Below the pieces are notes generated by a model. It was not told the DNA's origin. It made no database searches and worked only from the letters and a program-made list of their open reading frames with translations. DNA of 60,071 bases from the NCBI GenBank assembly GCA_964518335.1, contig CAZFDT010000027.1, positions 1 through 60,071 on the forward strand, in the 5' to 3' direction. Source of the stretch: CAZFDT01 sp964518335. GTDB lineage: Bacteria > Planctomycetota > Phycisphaerae > Phycisphaerales > Phycisphaeraceae. Every line of letters starts with the position of its first letter. Within the stretch, counting starts at the first letter, position 1. A program made the position numbers and the translations under genes. Positions 51,701-60,071 of this stretch are shown here, piece by piece.

Positions 51701-51855
51701 GGCTTGTAATCCCGATCAAAGAATGCGTTGTGCACCGTCTCCCGATCCGGCAGCAGTACGACGCGAAGAAACTGCCCCTGGGCTTGCGGAACGGCGCCCC
51801 ACAGTCTGATCCGACCATCGGCCTGAATCTGCTCGCCGATCGGTTGCTCGACCAC
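51697..51855 (-). pseudogene. DUF4258-like gene, N-terminus not identifiable
   Basis: The frame ending at 51697 reads VVEQPIGEQIQADGRIRLWG, then PQAQGQFLRVVLLPDRETVHNAFFDRDYKP, the typical C-terminal two-thirds of DUF4258-type small proteins. No ATG opens this frame. It stays open upstream to beyond 51930 (SPDGVIIELCWIERVVEQP), where it runs into the end of the next gene. GTG at 51855 is the only usable start and would give 52 aa. DUF4258 and DUF2283 genes are often adjacent and are suspected toxin-antitoxin pairs. Confidence 0.6.
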
Positions 51856-51938
51856 ACGCTCAATCCAACATAACTCGATGATTACCCCGTCAGGCGATGT
51901 TCGCCGGAGGCGACGCAGGCACTGCGCGGGGATGCGCT

Positions 51939-52688
51939 TTACGCATTGCTCGCGGCGATTTGCCGGGCGACGGGCGTCAGGAGGTTCGGCAGCAGCCGCT
52001 CGTTGGCGATCTTCTCTGCGTATTGCGTGAGCGTCTCGAAGTGCGTCTGCAGGTCCTCGATGTGGTGGATCGGGCCGTACTTGCGCAGGGTCAGGAAAAG
52101 GCTGATCGGCTCGCTGCGATACGCCCGGCTCGAACCGCGCCGACTCTTGGTGCGCGTCTTCACTTCCATGTACGCCTGCAGGTCACCCCGATCGCTCAAC
52201 GCCAGCCCGAACACCGGCTGCACGTCCAGCATCTTCGCACCCTTGATCCGCAGCGCCTTGCCCATCGGCGTGTCGTGCACCAGCGCCTCGTACACCACCT
52301 GGTCGTGATCGCTCTTGCACTCCATGTCGAACCCGAAGAGTAGCTCCAGGTAATCGACATCCAGCGGGCTGACCGTCAGGTGGTACGGCACGACCTCGAG
52401 GATCAGACGGTGAAACGCGTAGGCGTCGGCCATCGCCTGCGGGTTGACGTGGCCCGTGCGCACGCTGGTGCGGCGCAGCGCCATCCACGTGTACTCGCTG
52501 TCCTTGCGGCCCGACTCCAGCGCCAGCTCGCCGTCGTAGCGGCGGAAGCGGTCCATCCCCGGCATCTGCTTGCGCACGCGGTCAAACAGGTGCAGGATCG
52601 TCTCCCGCTCCGAAGGCAGGTCCATTTTCAGGGCCAGCTTCTGGTTGACGTAGAAGTCGGTGCAAAGCGCGCCGTAACTGGTGGCCAT
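51939..52688 (-). CDS. Conserved-looking protein of unknown function
   Basis: A 249-aa soluble protein, starting MATSYGALCTDFYVNQKLAL. Charged and well ordered, with MDRFRRYDGELALES, FGFDMECKSDHDQVVYEALV and a C-terminal helix ANERLLPNLLTPVARQIAAS. It has no membrane segment or familiar enzyme motif. It lies 74 bp downstream of the sigma-54 activator on the same strand, so the two may be co-transcribed. I recognise no family. Confidence 0.75.
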   Translation of the reverse strand: MATSYGALCTDFYVNQKLALKMDLPSERETILHLFDRVRKQMPGMDRFRRYDGELALESGRKDSEYTWMALRRTSVRTGHVNPQAMADAYAFHRLILEVVPYHLTVSPLDVDYLELLFGFDMECKSDHDQVVYEALVHDTPMGKALRIKGAKMLDVQPVFGLALSDRGDLQAYMEVKTRTKSRRGSSRAYRSEPISLFLTLRKYGPIHHIEDLQTHFETLTQYAEKIANERLLPNLLTPVARQIAASNA

Positions 52689-52762
52689 TCGGGTCCTCGG
52701 TGCGGCTTCGCCACGCCCTTTTTCGGGGACAGCCGGGGGGCGGGTGAGCCATGGAAAGTATA

Positions 52763-54304
<1,542 letters not shown>

Positions 54305-54305
54305 T

Positions 54306-54343
54306 TGGACATTGATTGTACTTCAAATGGACATTCAATGTAC
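54306..54343. promoter_or_regulatory. Two 16-bp direct repeats, candidate enhancer/operator
   Basis: TGGACATTGATTGTAC (54306-54321) and TGGACATTCAATGTAC (54328-54343) repeat with a 22-bp period, placing them on one DNA face. The second contains the perfect palindrome ACATTCAATGT. They abut the activator start codon and lie about 100-140 bp upstream of the predicted start site of the VIT/VWA operon, the usual distance for enhancer sites. Confidence 0.65.
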
Positions 54344-54418
54344 ATCACATGCCCGGCCGGAAGGCGGGATCAGTACGTAAATGATTGTCATTTCAGATAT
54401 TGCGGTGTTTGCATCTCT

Positions 54419-54434
54419 CGGCACGGGGATCGCA
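54419..54434 (+). promoter_or_regulatory. Candidate sigma-54 promoter of the VIT/VWA operon
   Basis: CGGCACG, 4 bp, TCGCA matches the consensus TGGCACG-n4-TTGCA at 10 of 12 positions. The -24 GG (54420-54421) and -12 GC (54432-54433) are separated by the required 10 bp. Start would be near 54445, giving a leader of about 95 nt. Confidence 0.6.
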
Positions 54435-54448
54435 ATGTCTTTCCGCAT

Positions 54449-54497
54449 GGCTTGGCGTGACCCATGACCGCGGCAGCGTTCGCCGCGACGCCAAGCC
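54449..54497 (+). other. Leader hairpin of the VIT/VWA mRNA
   Basis: GGCTTGGCGT (54449-54458) pairs with ACGCCAAGCC (54488-54497); an inner CGCGGC ... GCCGCG stem (54469-54487) stacks inside. It would lie at the very 5' end of a transcript from the candidate sigma-54 promoter, where it could protect the mRNA. AAGGAG before the ATG is outside the stem. Confidence 0.6.
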
Positions 54498-54539
54498 CTG
54501 GTCGGGGCGTCTGACGCTCGAATCTGAAGGAGACTACAC

Positions 54540-56708
54540 ATGCAAGCGCAACCTGCTCGACAACCTCTATCGAAGATCGCGTCCGCTGGCGTTCTGCTGC
54601 TGGCGCTGGCGGTGAGTGGGCTGGTGCCGCGCGCGGCGCGCGGCGCGGGTCTGCTCGTCGCCGACGGGCCATTCGGCGGCGTGCTGGACATCAAGGATCA
54701 CCAGGTCGATGTGGTGATCAACAACGGTATCGCCGTGACGACCGTCCACCAGACGTTCGTCAATACGGAGAACCGGATTGTCGAGGCGCTCTACACGTTC
54801 CCCGTGCCCAAGGACGCATCGGTGGCCGACTTTTCCATGTGGATCAACGGGGTGGAAATGATCGGCGAGGTGGTGGAAAAGCAACGCGCCCGCGAGATCT
54901 ACAACAGCTACAAGCAGCAGCCCCGTCCGCGCGATCCGGGCTTGCTCGAACAGGTGAGCTACAAGACGTTCGAATTGCGCGTGTTTCCGATCAACCCCCG
55001 CGCCGAGCAGCGGATCAAGGTCGTGTACTACCAGGAACTGGACTTCGACCACGACTGGGCGACGTATGTCTATCCCCTGGCGACCACCACGCGGGGTGAT
55101 ATCAACCAGACCGCCAGCGAGCGCCTGGCTGTGAACCTCCAGGTGCGCAGCGAAGTGCCCATCGATGAAATGAGCAGCACCAGTCACGGCGACCAGGTGG
55201 TCATTGCCAAGCACACGCGGCACGTGTACGAGGCGTCGCTGGAAACGTCACGCGGCGACCTGTCGCGCGACCTCGTGCTGGCGTTTCGCACCTCGCGGCC
55301 ACGAACGGGACTGGACACCATCACCTCGCGGCCTGCGGGTGAGGACGGCTACTTCATGATGACCCTCACCGCCGGCGAGGAACTGGCCGGCATCCCCGGC
55401 GTCAGTGACGCCATGGACTACGTCTTCTTGCTCGACGTGTCGGGCAGCATGGCCAACGACAGCAAGCTGCGACTGTCGAGGGGTTCGCTCAACTCGTTCA
55501 TCGGCGCCCTGGGTCCGCAGGACCGGTTTGAGGTGATGTGCTTCAACGTAATGCCGACGACGCTCTTCAGCGAACTGCGTCCGGCCGGGGACGACGCCAA
55601 GCGTCAGGCCGCGGCCTTTCTCGACTCGCAGCAGGCGCGAGGCGGCACGCAGCTTGCGCCGGCGATGACCACGGCCTACAAGTACCGTGACCCCGATCGT
55701 CCGCTGGTCGTCGTCGTGCTGTCCGACGGCATGACCGATCAGGGCGAGCGGCAGGCGCTGCTGCAGTTGATCCGTCAGCGGCCGGACAACGCCCGCGTGT
55801 TCGCCATCGGCGTGGGCAATGACGTGAATCGCCCGCTGCTGTCGCAGATCGCGCAGGACGCCGGCGGCATTGCCGCCTTCCTCTCCCGCGGCGACGACTT
55901 CGAGCGCCAGGCCCAGGCCTTCCGCCGCAAGCTGGTCCGGCCCGTCATCACCGACCTGTCGATCACCATCGACGGCGTGGACGCCTACGACATCGAGCCG
56001 CTGCAGTTGTCCAATCTCTATCACGGCGCGCCCATCCGCCTGTACGGCCGGTATCGCAACCCCGGCACGGCGAAGGTCACAATCCGCGGCGACGTGCTGG
56101 GCAAGGCCGTGTCGCAGCAGGTGGCCGTGGAACTCCCCGCGAAAGCCGACGGCAATCCCGAGATCGAGCGCATGTGGGCCTGGCATCGCGTGGATCGGCT
56201 CCTCAAGGACGCCGACCGCACGGGCTCACAGAACGCCGTCATCGACGAGGTCGTGCGATTGGGCGAGGGCTACTCGATCGTGACCGAGTACACGTCCTTC
56301 CTCGTGCTGGAGAACGACGGCGAGTACCAGCGATGGAACGTGAAGCGGCGCAATGCGACGCGCGTGGTGCGCGATCGAGCGGCCCAGCAGGCGGTTCGCG
56401 ATGAGCTGGACCACATTCGTCGCCGCGCCGCCAATGATCTGGGACCGGCTGCCCCCGGCAGCATCGCGCAGGCGAACACGGCCACGCAGCCCGTTCAATC
56501 GACTCCGGCTGTTCAGGACGCACCCACGGCTGCGCCTTCGCGCGGCGTGGATGTGAGCTTCGATGCGGCGCCCTCGGGCGGTCGCAACGGTGGTGGCGGT
56601 GGCGGCGGCGCAATCGATCCGGTCAGCGGAAGCCTGGCGGCTCTGCTTGCTGCGGCGGCGTGGCTGGGTGCCAGGAACCGCAAGCCGCGCAACCCGGTCG
56701 GACGCTGA
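54540..56708 (+). CDS. VIT/VWA-domain surface protein with Gly-rich C-terminal sorting tail
   Basis: A 722-aa exported protein. Signal peptide at about 1-36 (ends AARGA). A vault/inter-alpha-trypsin (VIT) domain at about 40-170 (DHQVDVVINNGIAVTTVHQTF ... FPVPKDASVADF) is followed by a von Willebrand A domain at about 290-465 with the metal site DVSGSM (299-304) and VVLSDGMTDQG. A beta-rich region leads to a Pro/Ala linker, then a run of glycines, a hydrophobic helix (about 693-711) and a basic end RNRKPR. This tail resembles GlyGly-CTERM signals recognised by rhombosortases, and a rhombosortase-like gene is next. Likely a calcium/magnesium-binding adhesion protein at the cell surface. Confidence 0.88.
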   Translation: MQAQPARQPLSKIASAGVLLLALAVSGLVPRAARGAGLLVADGPFGGVLDIKDHQVDVVINNGIAVTTVHQTFVNTENRIVEALYTFPVPKDASVADFSMWINGVEMIGEVVEKQRAREIYNSYKQQPRPRDPGLLEQVSYKTFELRVFPINPRAEQRIKVVYYQELDFDHDWATYVYPLATTTRGDINQTASERLAVNLQVRSEVPIDEMSSTSHGDQVVIAKHTRHVYEASLETSRGDLSRDLVLAFRTSRPRTGLDTITSRPAGEDGYFMMTLTAGEELAGIPGVSDAMDYVFLLDVSGSMANDSKLRLSRGSLNSFIGALGPQDRFEVMCFNVMPTTLFSELRPAGDDAKRQAAAFLDSQQARGGTQLAPAMTTAYKYRDPDRPLVVVVLSDGMTDQGERQALLQLIRQRPDNARVFAIGVGNDVNRPLLSQIAQDAGGIAAFLSRGDDFERQAQAFRRKLVRPVITDLSITIDGVDAYDIEPLQLSNLYHGAPIRLYGRYRNPGTAKVTIRGDVLGKAVSQQVAVELPAKADGNPEIERMWAWHRVDRLLKDADRTGSQNAVIDEVVRLGEGYSIVTEYTSFLVLENDGEYQRWNVKRRNATRVVRDRAAQQAVRDELDHIRRRAANDLGPAAPGSIAQANTATQPVQSTPAVQDAPTAAPSRGVDVSFDAAPSGGRNGGGGGGGAIDPVSGSLAALLAAAAWLGARNRKPRNPVGR

Positions 56709-56724
56709 TGATGCCGTTCCTCAT

Positions 56725-56764
56725 GCGGCGGGCGCATGCCGTGGAGCTGCGCCCGCCGCCTTTT
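56725..56764 (+). terminator. Rho-independent terminator after the VIT/VWA gene
   Basis: GCGGCGGGCGCA (56725-56736) pairs perfectly with TGCGCCCGCCGC (56748-56759) across an 11-nt loop, followed by C and TTTT. The T-run is short, so partial read-through into the protease gene is likely. Confidence 0.75.
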
Positions 56765-56776
56765 GGGATAGTCGCC

Positions 56777-57433
56777 ATGAGTCTGTCTCGCACGCCCATC
56801 GTGACGATCGTGTTGGCCTCCGCCGCAACGGCCGCTTACGTCGCCGGCTGGGGCGACGTGCTGCAGTTGTCCCACGCGGGACTGGGCGCCGGACATGCGT
56901 GGACGCTTTGGACGAGCCACCTGGCGCACTGGTCCTCCAGCCACCTGGCGTGGGACGTGCTGGCGCTGATCGTACTGGGCGTCCTCATCGAGCGTCGCAG
57001 TCGCCAGAGGATGCTCGTGGCGCTGGCGTTGTCGGCGCCGCTGATCGGCGTCGGATTCGCCATGCTGCATCCGGGCCTATCGGGGTATCGAGGCCTGTCC
57101 GGGGTCGATTCGGCCCTGTTCGTGCTGCTGGGCGTGACCATGCTCGGCGACGCGTGGCGCGGCGAATGCGCGGTGCCGGCGTGGGCGGTGGCGGCGGTTC
57201 TGGCGGGCTTTGTCGCCAAGGTGATCTACGAGCTGGCGATGCACGACACGCTGTTCGTCGCCGCGTCGCCTGACCAGTTCGTGCCCGTGCCGCTGGCGCA
57301 TGTGCTGGGCGGCGTCACGGGTTTGGCGGTGGCGTGCTGGCCGCGGCGAGGTTTCCGCCGCCGCAACGAATCAACGCGACTTCAACTCACCCACACAACG
57401 GAGCATCCATCATGCTGCACGGCCCGGTCCTGA
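56777..57433 (+). CDS. rrtA: Rhombosortase-like rhomboid protease
   Basis: A 218-aa membrane protein with about six helices. TLWTSHLAHWSSSHLAWDVLAL matches the rhomboid helix 2 region; YRGLSGVDSALFVLLG holds the catalytic Ser in a GLSG motif; LAHVLGGVTGLA supplies the catalytic His. The YRGLSG form is typical of rhombosortases (RrtA), which cleave proteins with GlyGly-CTERM tails. Such a tail ends the protein encoded just upstream. ATG at 56777 lies after the terminator; an in-frame ATG at 56708 overlapping the previous stop is less likely because it would place the terminator stem in coding sequence. The 3' end overlaps the next gene by 22 bp. Confidence 0.78.
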   Translation: MSLSRTPIVTIVLASAATAAYVAGWGDVLQLSHAGLGAGHAWTLWTSHLAHWSSSHLAWDVLALIVLGVLIERRSRQRMLVALALSAPLIGVGFAMLHPGLSGYRGLSGVDSALFVLLGVTMLGDAWRGECAVPAWAVAAVLAGFVAKVIYELAMHDTLFVAASPDQFVPVPLAHVLGGVTGLAVACWPRRGFRRRNESTRLQLTHTTEHPSCCTARS

Positions 57434-57843
57434 TACCCGAAGGCCACTTGCTCGTCGCGTGGGTCGGCATCCTGCTGGGCCTGCTCAGCGGTACGGGCAT
57501 CGGCCTGTGCTTCCATCACGACGACTGGCTGGGCGGCTACGGCGCGTGGTCGCGCCGCATGGTCCGGCTGGGGCATATCAGCTTCTTCGGCATCGCCATG
57601 CTCAACATTGCCTACGGCTTGACGATGTCGCAGTTCGTAGGCATGTGGACTGATGAATCGCACCGCCTCGTCTGGACGATCAGCGGTTGGGCCTTTGTCG
57701 CCGGCGCTGCGCTGATGCCGGCCGTGTGCTTCCTCAGCGCGTGGCGCAAGGCGTGGCGTCATGCGTTCTTCGTGCCCGTGATGTGCCTCGTGCTCGCGGC
57801 GGGCATCACGACCGTGAACCTTTTCATGGGAGTCCTGCGATGA
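57412..57843 (+). CDS. Four-helix membrane protein of unknown function
   Basis: A 143-aa protein with four predicted helices (about 11-33, 50-70, 84-107 and 117-138). Histidines cluster near the membrane: FHHDDW after helix 1 and LGHISFFGIAMLNIAYG in helix 2. It starts inside the end of the protease gene (22-bp overlap) and ends in an ATGA overlap with the radical SAM gene, so all three are translationally linked. I recognise no named family; heme or metal binding by the His residues is only a guess. Confidence 0.75.
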   Translation: MLHGPVLIPEGHLLVAWVGILLGLLSGTGIGLCFHHDDWLGGYGAWSRRMVRLGHISFFGIAMLNIAYGLTMSQFVGMWTDESHRLVWTISGWAFVAGAALMPAVCFLSAWRKAWRHAFFVPVMCLVLAAGITTVNLFMGVLR

Positions 57844-59267
57844 ACATCGGCCTGATTGCGATGAGTGGCGTGCGTGCGTGCGATGCGGAGTTGCTGGCGA
57901 TGGGGTTGACCCTGCCGGGCTTCGTCGAGCGGAGCAGGACGATCGCGTCGCTGCCGTCGCTGGGGCTGTTGACGCTGGCGGGGATGACACCGGCGGAGCA
58001 TTGCGTGACGTACATCGAGGTGGATGACATTCACCATCTTTCGGGGATGCGAGGGCTTGCGGGGCCTATCCGGGGGTTTGATCTTGTTGCGATCTCGACC
58101 TTCAGCGCGCAGGCGCTGGAGGCGTACGAGCTGGCGAAGCGGTTTGTGGCGGCGGGCGTGCCGGTGGTGATGGGTGGGCTGCACGTGACGTGCTGCCCCG
58201 ACGAGCCGGGCCACGTGGGGGCCAGTGCAGCGGTCGGCGAGGGCGAGGTCATCTGGCCCGACATCCTGCGCGACGCGGCGTGTGGTCAACTGCAGCCGGT
58301 GTACGACGCGCGGGGGCGCGAGTTCGACATGGCCGGCGCCCCGATGCCGGCGTTCGAGCTGCTGGACATCGGCCGCTACAACCGCCTCACCGTGCAGACC
58401 AGCCGCGGCTGCCCATGGCGGTGCAGCTTCTGCGCCAGTTCGATCCTGCTCACCCGCCGCTACAAGCAGAAGCCCCCGGAAGCGGTGCTGCGCGAGATCG
58501 ACGCCATCGGCGCGTTGTGGCCCCGCCCGTTCATCGAGTTCGCCGACGACAACGCCTTCGTCAACCGCGACTGGTGGAAGCGATTCCTGCCTGAGCTGCG
58601 CCGCCGACGGGTGAAGTGGTTTGCCGAGACGGACGTGTCGGTCGCCGACGACCCCGAGTTGCTGGCGCTGATGCGCGACGCCGGGTGCGCCCAGGTGCTG
58701 ATCGGGTTCGAGAGTCCGATGGCGGCAGGGCTCGACGGGGTGGAGCTTCGGCGCAACTGGAAGTGGTCGCAGCGCGGCCGCTACGCCGACGCGGTGACGA
58801 CGATCCAGTCGCACGGCATCCGGGTCAACGCCTGCTTCGTGCTGGGCCTGGACGGGCACGGGCCGGAGGTGTTCGACGCGGTGTACGACTTCGCCGCCGA
58901 GGCCGGGCCATACGACGTGCAGATCACCTATCCCACGCCGTTCCCCGGCACGCCCCTGCACCGTCAACTGCAGCAGCAGGGCCGGCTGACCCACGACGGG
59001 CAGTGGAACCGCTGCACGCTCTTCGACATCAACTTCGAGCCGCGCGGCATGACGGCGCCGCAACTGCGCGATGGGTTCCACGACCTGACCCGCCGCCTCT
59101 ACAACGCCCAGTTCACACAGCATCGCCGCCAGCAGTTCCACCGCCAGGCCCGGTTGCACCCGGCGGCACGGCCGACCCGTCACCGCCGCGACAGGAACAA
59201 CTGGAGCAGGTACCAGAACAGCAGCGCCACCGCGGCAAACAGCGCCAGCGCCGCCGCCACGTGCTGA
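57840..59267 (+). CDS. B12-binding-type radical SAM protein
   Basis: A 475-aa protein. The first 170 residues resemble the Rossmann-like B12-binding domain of class B radical SAM enzymes (FVAAGVPVVMGGLHVTCCPDE). The radical SAM core carries the cluster motif SRGCPWRCSFCAS (C-x3-C-x2-C), FIEFADDNAFVN and ITYPTPFPGTPLHRQL near the end. The N-terminus (MNIGLIAMSGVRACD) lacks an obvious cobalamin His ligand. Product unknown; enzymes of this class methylate or rearrange lipids, peptides and cofactors. The last 88 bp overlap the opposing Bax-inhibitor gene, and the C-terminal 30 residues are low-complexity. Confidence 0.85.
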   Translation: MNIGLIAMSGVRACDAELLAMGLTLPGFVERSRTIASLPSLGLLTLAGMTPAEHCVTYIEVDDIHHLSGMRGLAGPIRGFDLVAISTFSAQALEAYELAKRFVAAGVPVVMGGLHVTCCPDEPGHVGASAAVGEGEVIWPDILRDAACGQLQPVYDARGREFDMAGAPMPAFELLDIGRYNRLTVQTSRGCPWRCSFCASSILLTRRYKQKPPEAVLREIDAIGALWPRPFIEFADDNAFVNRDWWKRFLPELRRRRVKWFAETDVSVADDPELLALMRDAGCAQVLIGFESPMAAGLDGVELRRNWKWSQRGRYADAVTTIQSHGIRVNACFVLGLDGHGPEVFDAVYDFAAEAGPYDVQITYPTPFPGTPLHRQLQQQGRLTHDGQWNRCTLFDINFEPRGMTAPQLRDGFHDLTRRLYNAQFTQHRRQQFHRQARLHPAARPTRHRRDRNNWSRYQNSSATAANSASAAATC

Positions 59268-59917
59268 TCCGTGCGGTAGTGATGGATCACGTTGGACGTG
59301 TAGTAGAGAATGTACGCGCAGGCCATGAAGATCATGACGCAGGTGAACCCCAGCCACACGGCGTCGCCAAAGCCCGTGAACGCGCCCACGACGATAAACA
59401 CCAGCGCCGCCAGCCCGCCAATGGCAAGCATGGGCCCCATCCAGGAGAAGTCGTGGCGGGTCAGAAACACGCTGGCGGTCAGCCCGGCGAAGAGCACCAC
59501 CGTTGTGCCCCCGGCGTAGGCGATCGCCATGGGGTTGACCGCCAGCGCGATCGCCAGCAGCGGCAGGAAGATGACCGCCTCGGCGACGACGTAAAGCGAC
59601 AGACCCGCGTATTGCCGGCCCTGGCTGCCGCCGGACATCGCCCAACTGTTGGCGATCCAGCTCACGCCGATGAACGCGCCGAGGATGACCAGCCACGCCA
59701 GCCGGCCGTTCTGCATGAACTGCAGCATCAGGCGCGGCAATGGGGTGGCCAACAGCAGCACCGCCTCGAGCGCCACGAACGCCAGCACCGCCGCCGTGAG
59801 GTGGAGGTACGTCCGCCGGATAAACGCCAGCCGGGCGTCGCTGGGCGCTTCCGCGGCAAGCTCGGCGGCGCGACTGTAAAGCGATACGTCTTCCCGCTGA
59901 TCATTCACATACGCCAT
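59180..59917 (-). CDS. Bax inhibitor-1/YccA-family membrane protein
   Basis: A 245-aa protein with seven predicted helices. It shows FIRRTYLHLTAAVLAFVALEA at the start, then TASVFLTRHDFSWMGPML and the C-terminal CAYILYYTSNVIHHYRTDQHVAAALALFA, which carries the conserved Asp region. The ATG at 59917 has AAGGGG upstream. Family members modulate membrane proteases (FtsH) or act as pH-dependent calcium leaks. It converges on the radical SAM gene with an 88-bp overlap of coding ends. Confidence 0.9.
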   Translation of the reverse strand: MAYVNDQREDVSLYSRAAELAAEAPSDARLAFIRRTYLHLTAAVLAFVALEAVLLLATPLPRLMLQFMQNGRLAWLVILGAFIGVSWIANSWAMSGGSQGRQYAGLSLYVVAEAVIFLPLLAIALAVNPMAIAYAGGTTVVLFAGLTASVFLTRHDFSWMGPMLAIGGLAALVFIVVGAFTGFGDAVWLGFTCVMIFMACAYILYYTSNVIHHYRTDQHVAAALALFAAVALLFWYLLQLFLSRR

Positions 59918-60071
59918 GTCATTACCCCTTTGAACCAGATGCGTGGGCCACACCCCACGGAATGGCGGCATTGTAGCATCCCATCGCACCGGCCGTCACG
60001 TCAGGGCAGGCACTTGCGCCAGGGTGAAGACATTTACATCCGATCGCCTCCGGTGAGAGTGCGGATGAGGT
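59918..60071. other. Window end, no gene seen
   Basis: The 154 bp after the Bax-inhibitor start hold its ribosome-binding site and probably its promoter. No other feature is supported. Confidence 0.5.

Noticed and set aside
56708..56776. ATG at 56708, coupled to the VIT/VWA stop, as the rhombosortase start
   Set aside because: The extra 23 residues would be coded by the terminator stem and have no family similarity; the ATG at 56777 gives a normal first helix.

Overview
The window is high-GC bacterial chromosome. Two exported proteins begin with an LE-x-LEQRQLL motif typical of Planctomycetota. The gene content also fits that phylum, probably near the Phycisphaerae: an incomplete cell-wall cluster, a pseudopilin, split methylmalonyl-CoA mutase genes, and a GlyGly-tailed VIT/VWA protein. 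The phylum is inferred from these traits, not measured. There are no rRNA or tRNA genes, no CRISPR array and no prophage. Housekeeping genes alternate strands in short operons, often with 4-bp ATGA/GTGA start-stop overlaps.

Layout. 0.3-5.2 kb: a DeoR repressor divergent from a sugar-catabolic operon (a two-domain isomerase/epimerase fusion plus two zinc-type dehydrogenases). 5.2-17.2 kb: RimO, an S1/P1-type nuclease, a lamin-tail protein, a SpoIID/LytB protein, a GspG-like pseudopilin, RecJ, an AraC regulator, a beta-helix protein, LpdA, a GNAT acetyltransferase and RpiB. 17.4-20.9 kb: a GbsR/MarR-type regulator with two matching palindromic operators, a small membrane protein, a DUF2071 protein, GmhA and a GT2 glycosyltransferase. 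20.9-25.1 kb: an UPF0175/DUF3368 toxin-antitoxin pair, an FKBP isomerase, a small planctomycete-type protein, an LEQRQLL protein and Lgt.

25.1-35.5 kb: one ten-gene minus-strand operon. It encodes the B12 subunit and large subunit of methylmalonyl-CoA mutase, MeaB, methylmalonyl-CoA epimerase, a four-subunit sodium-pumping methylmalonyl-CoA decarboxylase, biotin ligase and a propionyl/succinyl-type CoA-transferase. Together these make the final part of the succinate-to-propionate pathway, with decarboxylation energy stored as a sodium gradient. A clear sigma-70-type promoter lies in front. 35.5-50 kb: an orphan ABC permease, a glycogen-debranching-type enzyme, MraY-MurF-MurE, a PilZ-receiver-Hpt protein, a second LEQRQLL protein, RNase R, a YlbF-like protein, a hydroxyacid dehydrogenase, a phosphoesterase and a GT9 glycosyltransferase. 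50-60 kb: a PgsA-like enzyme, a decayed DUF4258/DUF2283 pair, an unknown protein, a sigma-54 activator divergent from a VIT/VWA protein, a rhombosortase-like protease, a 4-TM protein, a radical SAM protein and a Bax-inhibitor-1 protein.

Two things stand out. First, palindromic mobile-like elements sit inside essential genes in frame: an AGCCCC palindrome adding the same peptide to MurE and RNase R, and heptamer-array palindromes in BirA, MurF and MurE that are read in the same frame each time. Second, at 52.7-59.3 kb a sigma-54 activator with candidate upstream sites and a candidate -24/-12 promoter faces a VIT/VWA surface protein whose Gly-rich C-terminal tail matches a rhombosortase-like protease encoded next door.
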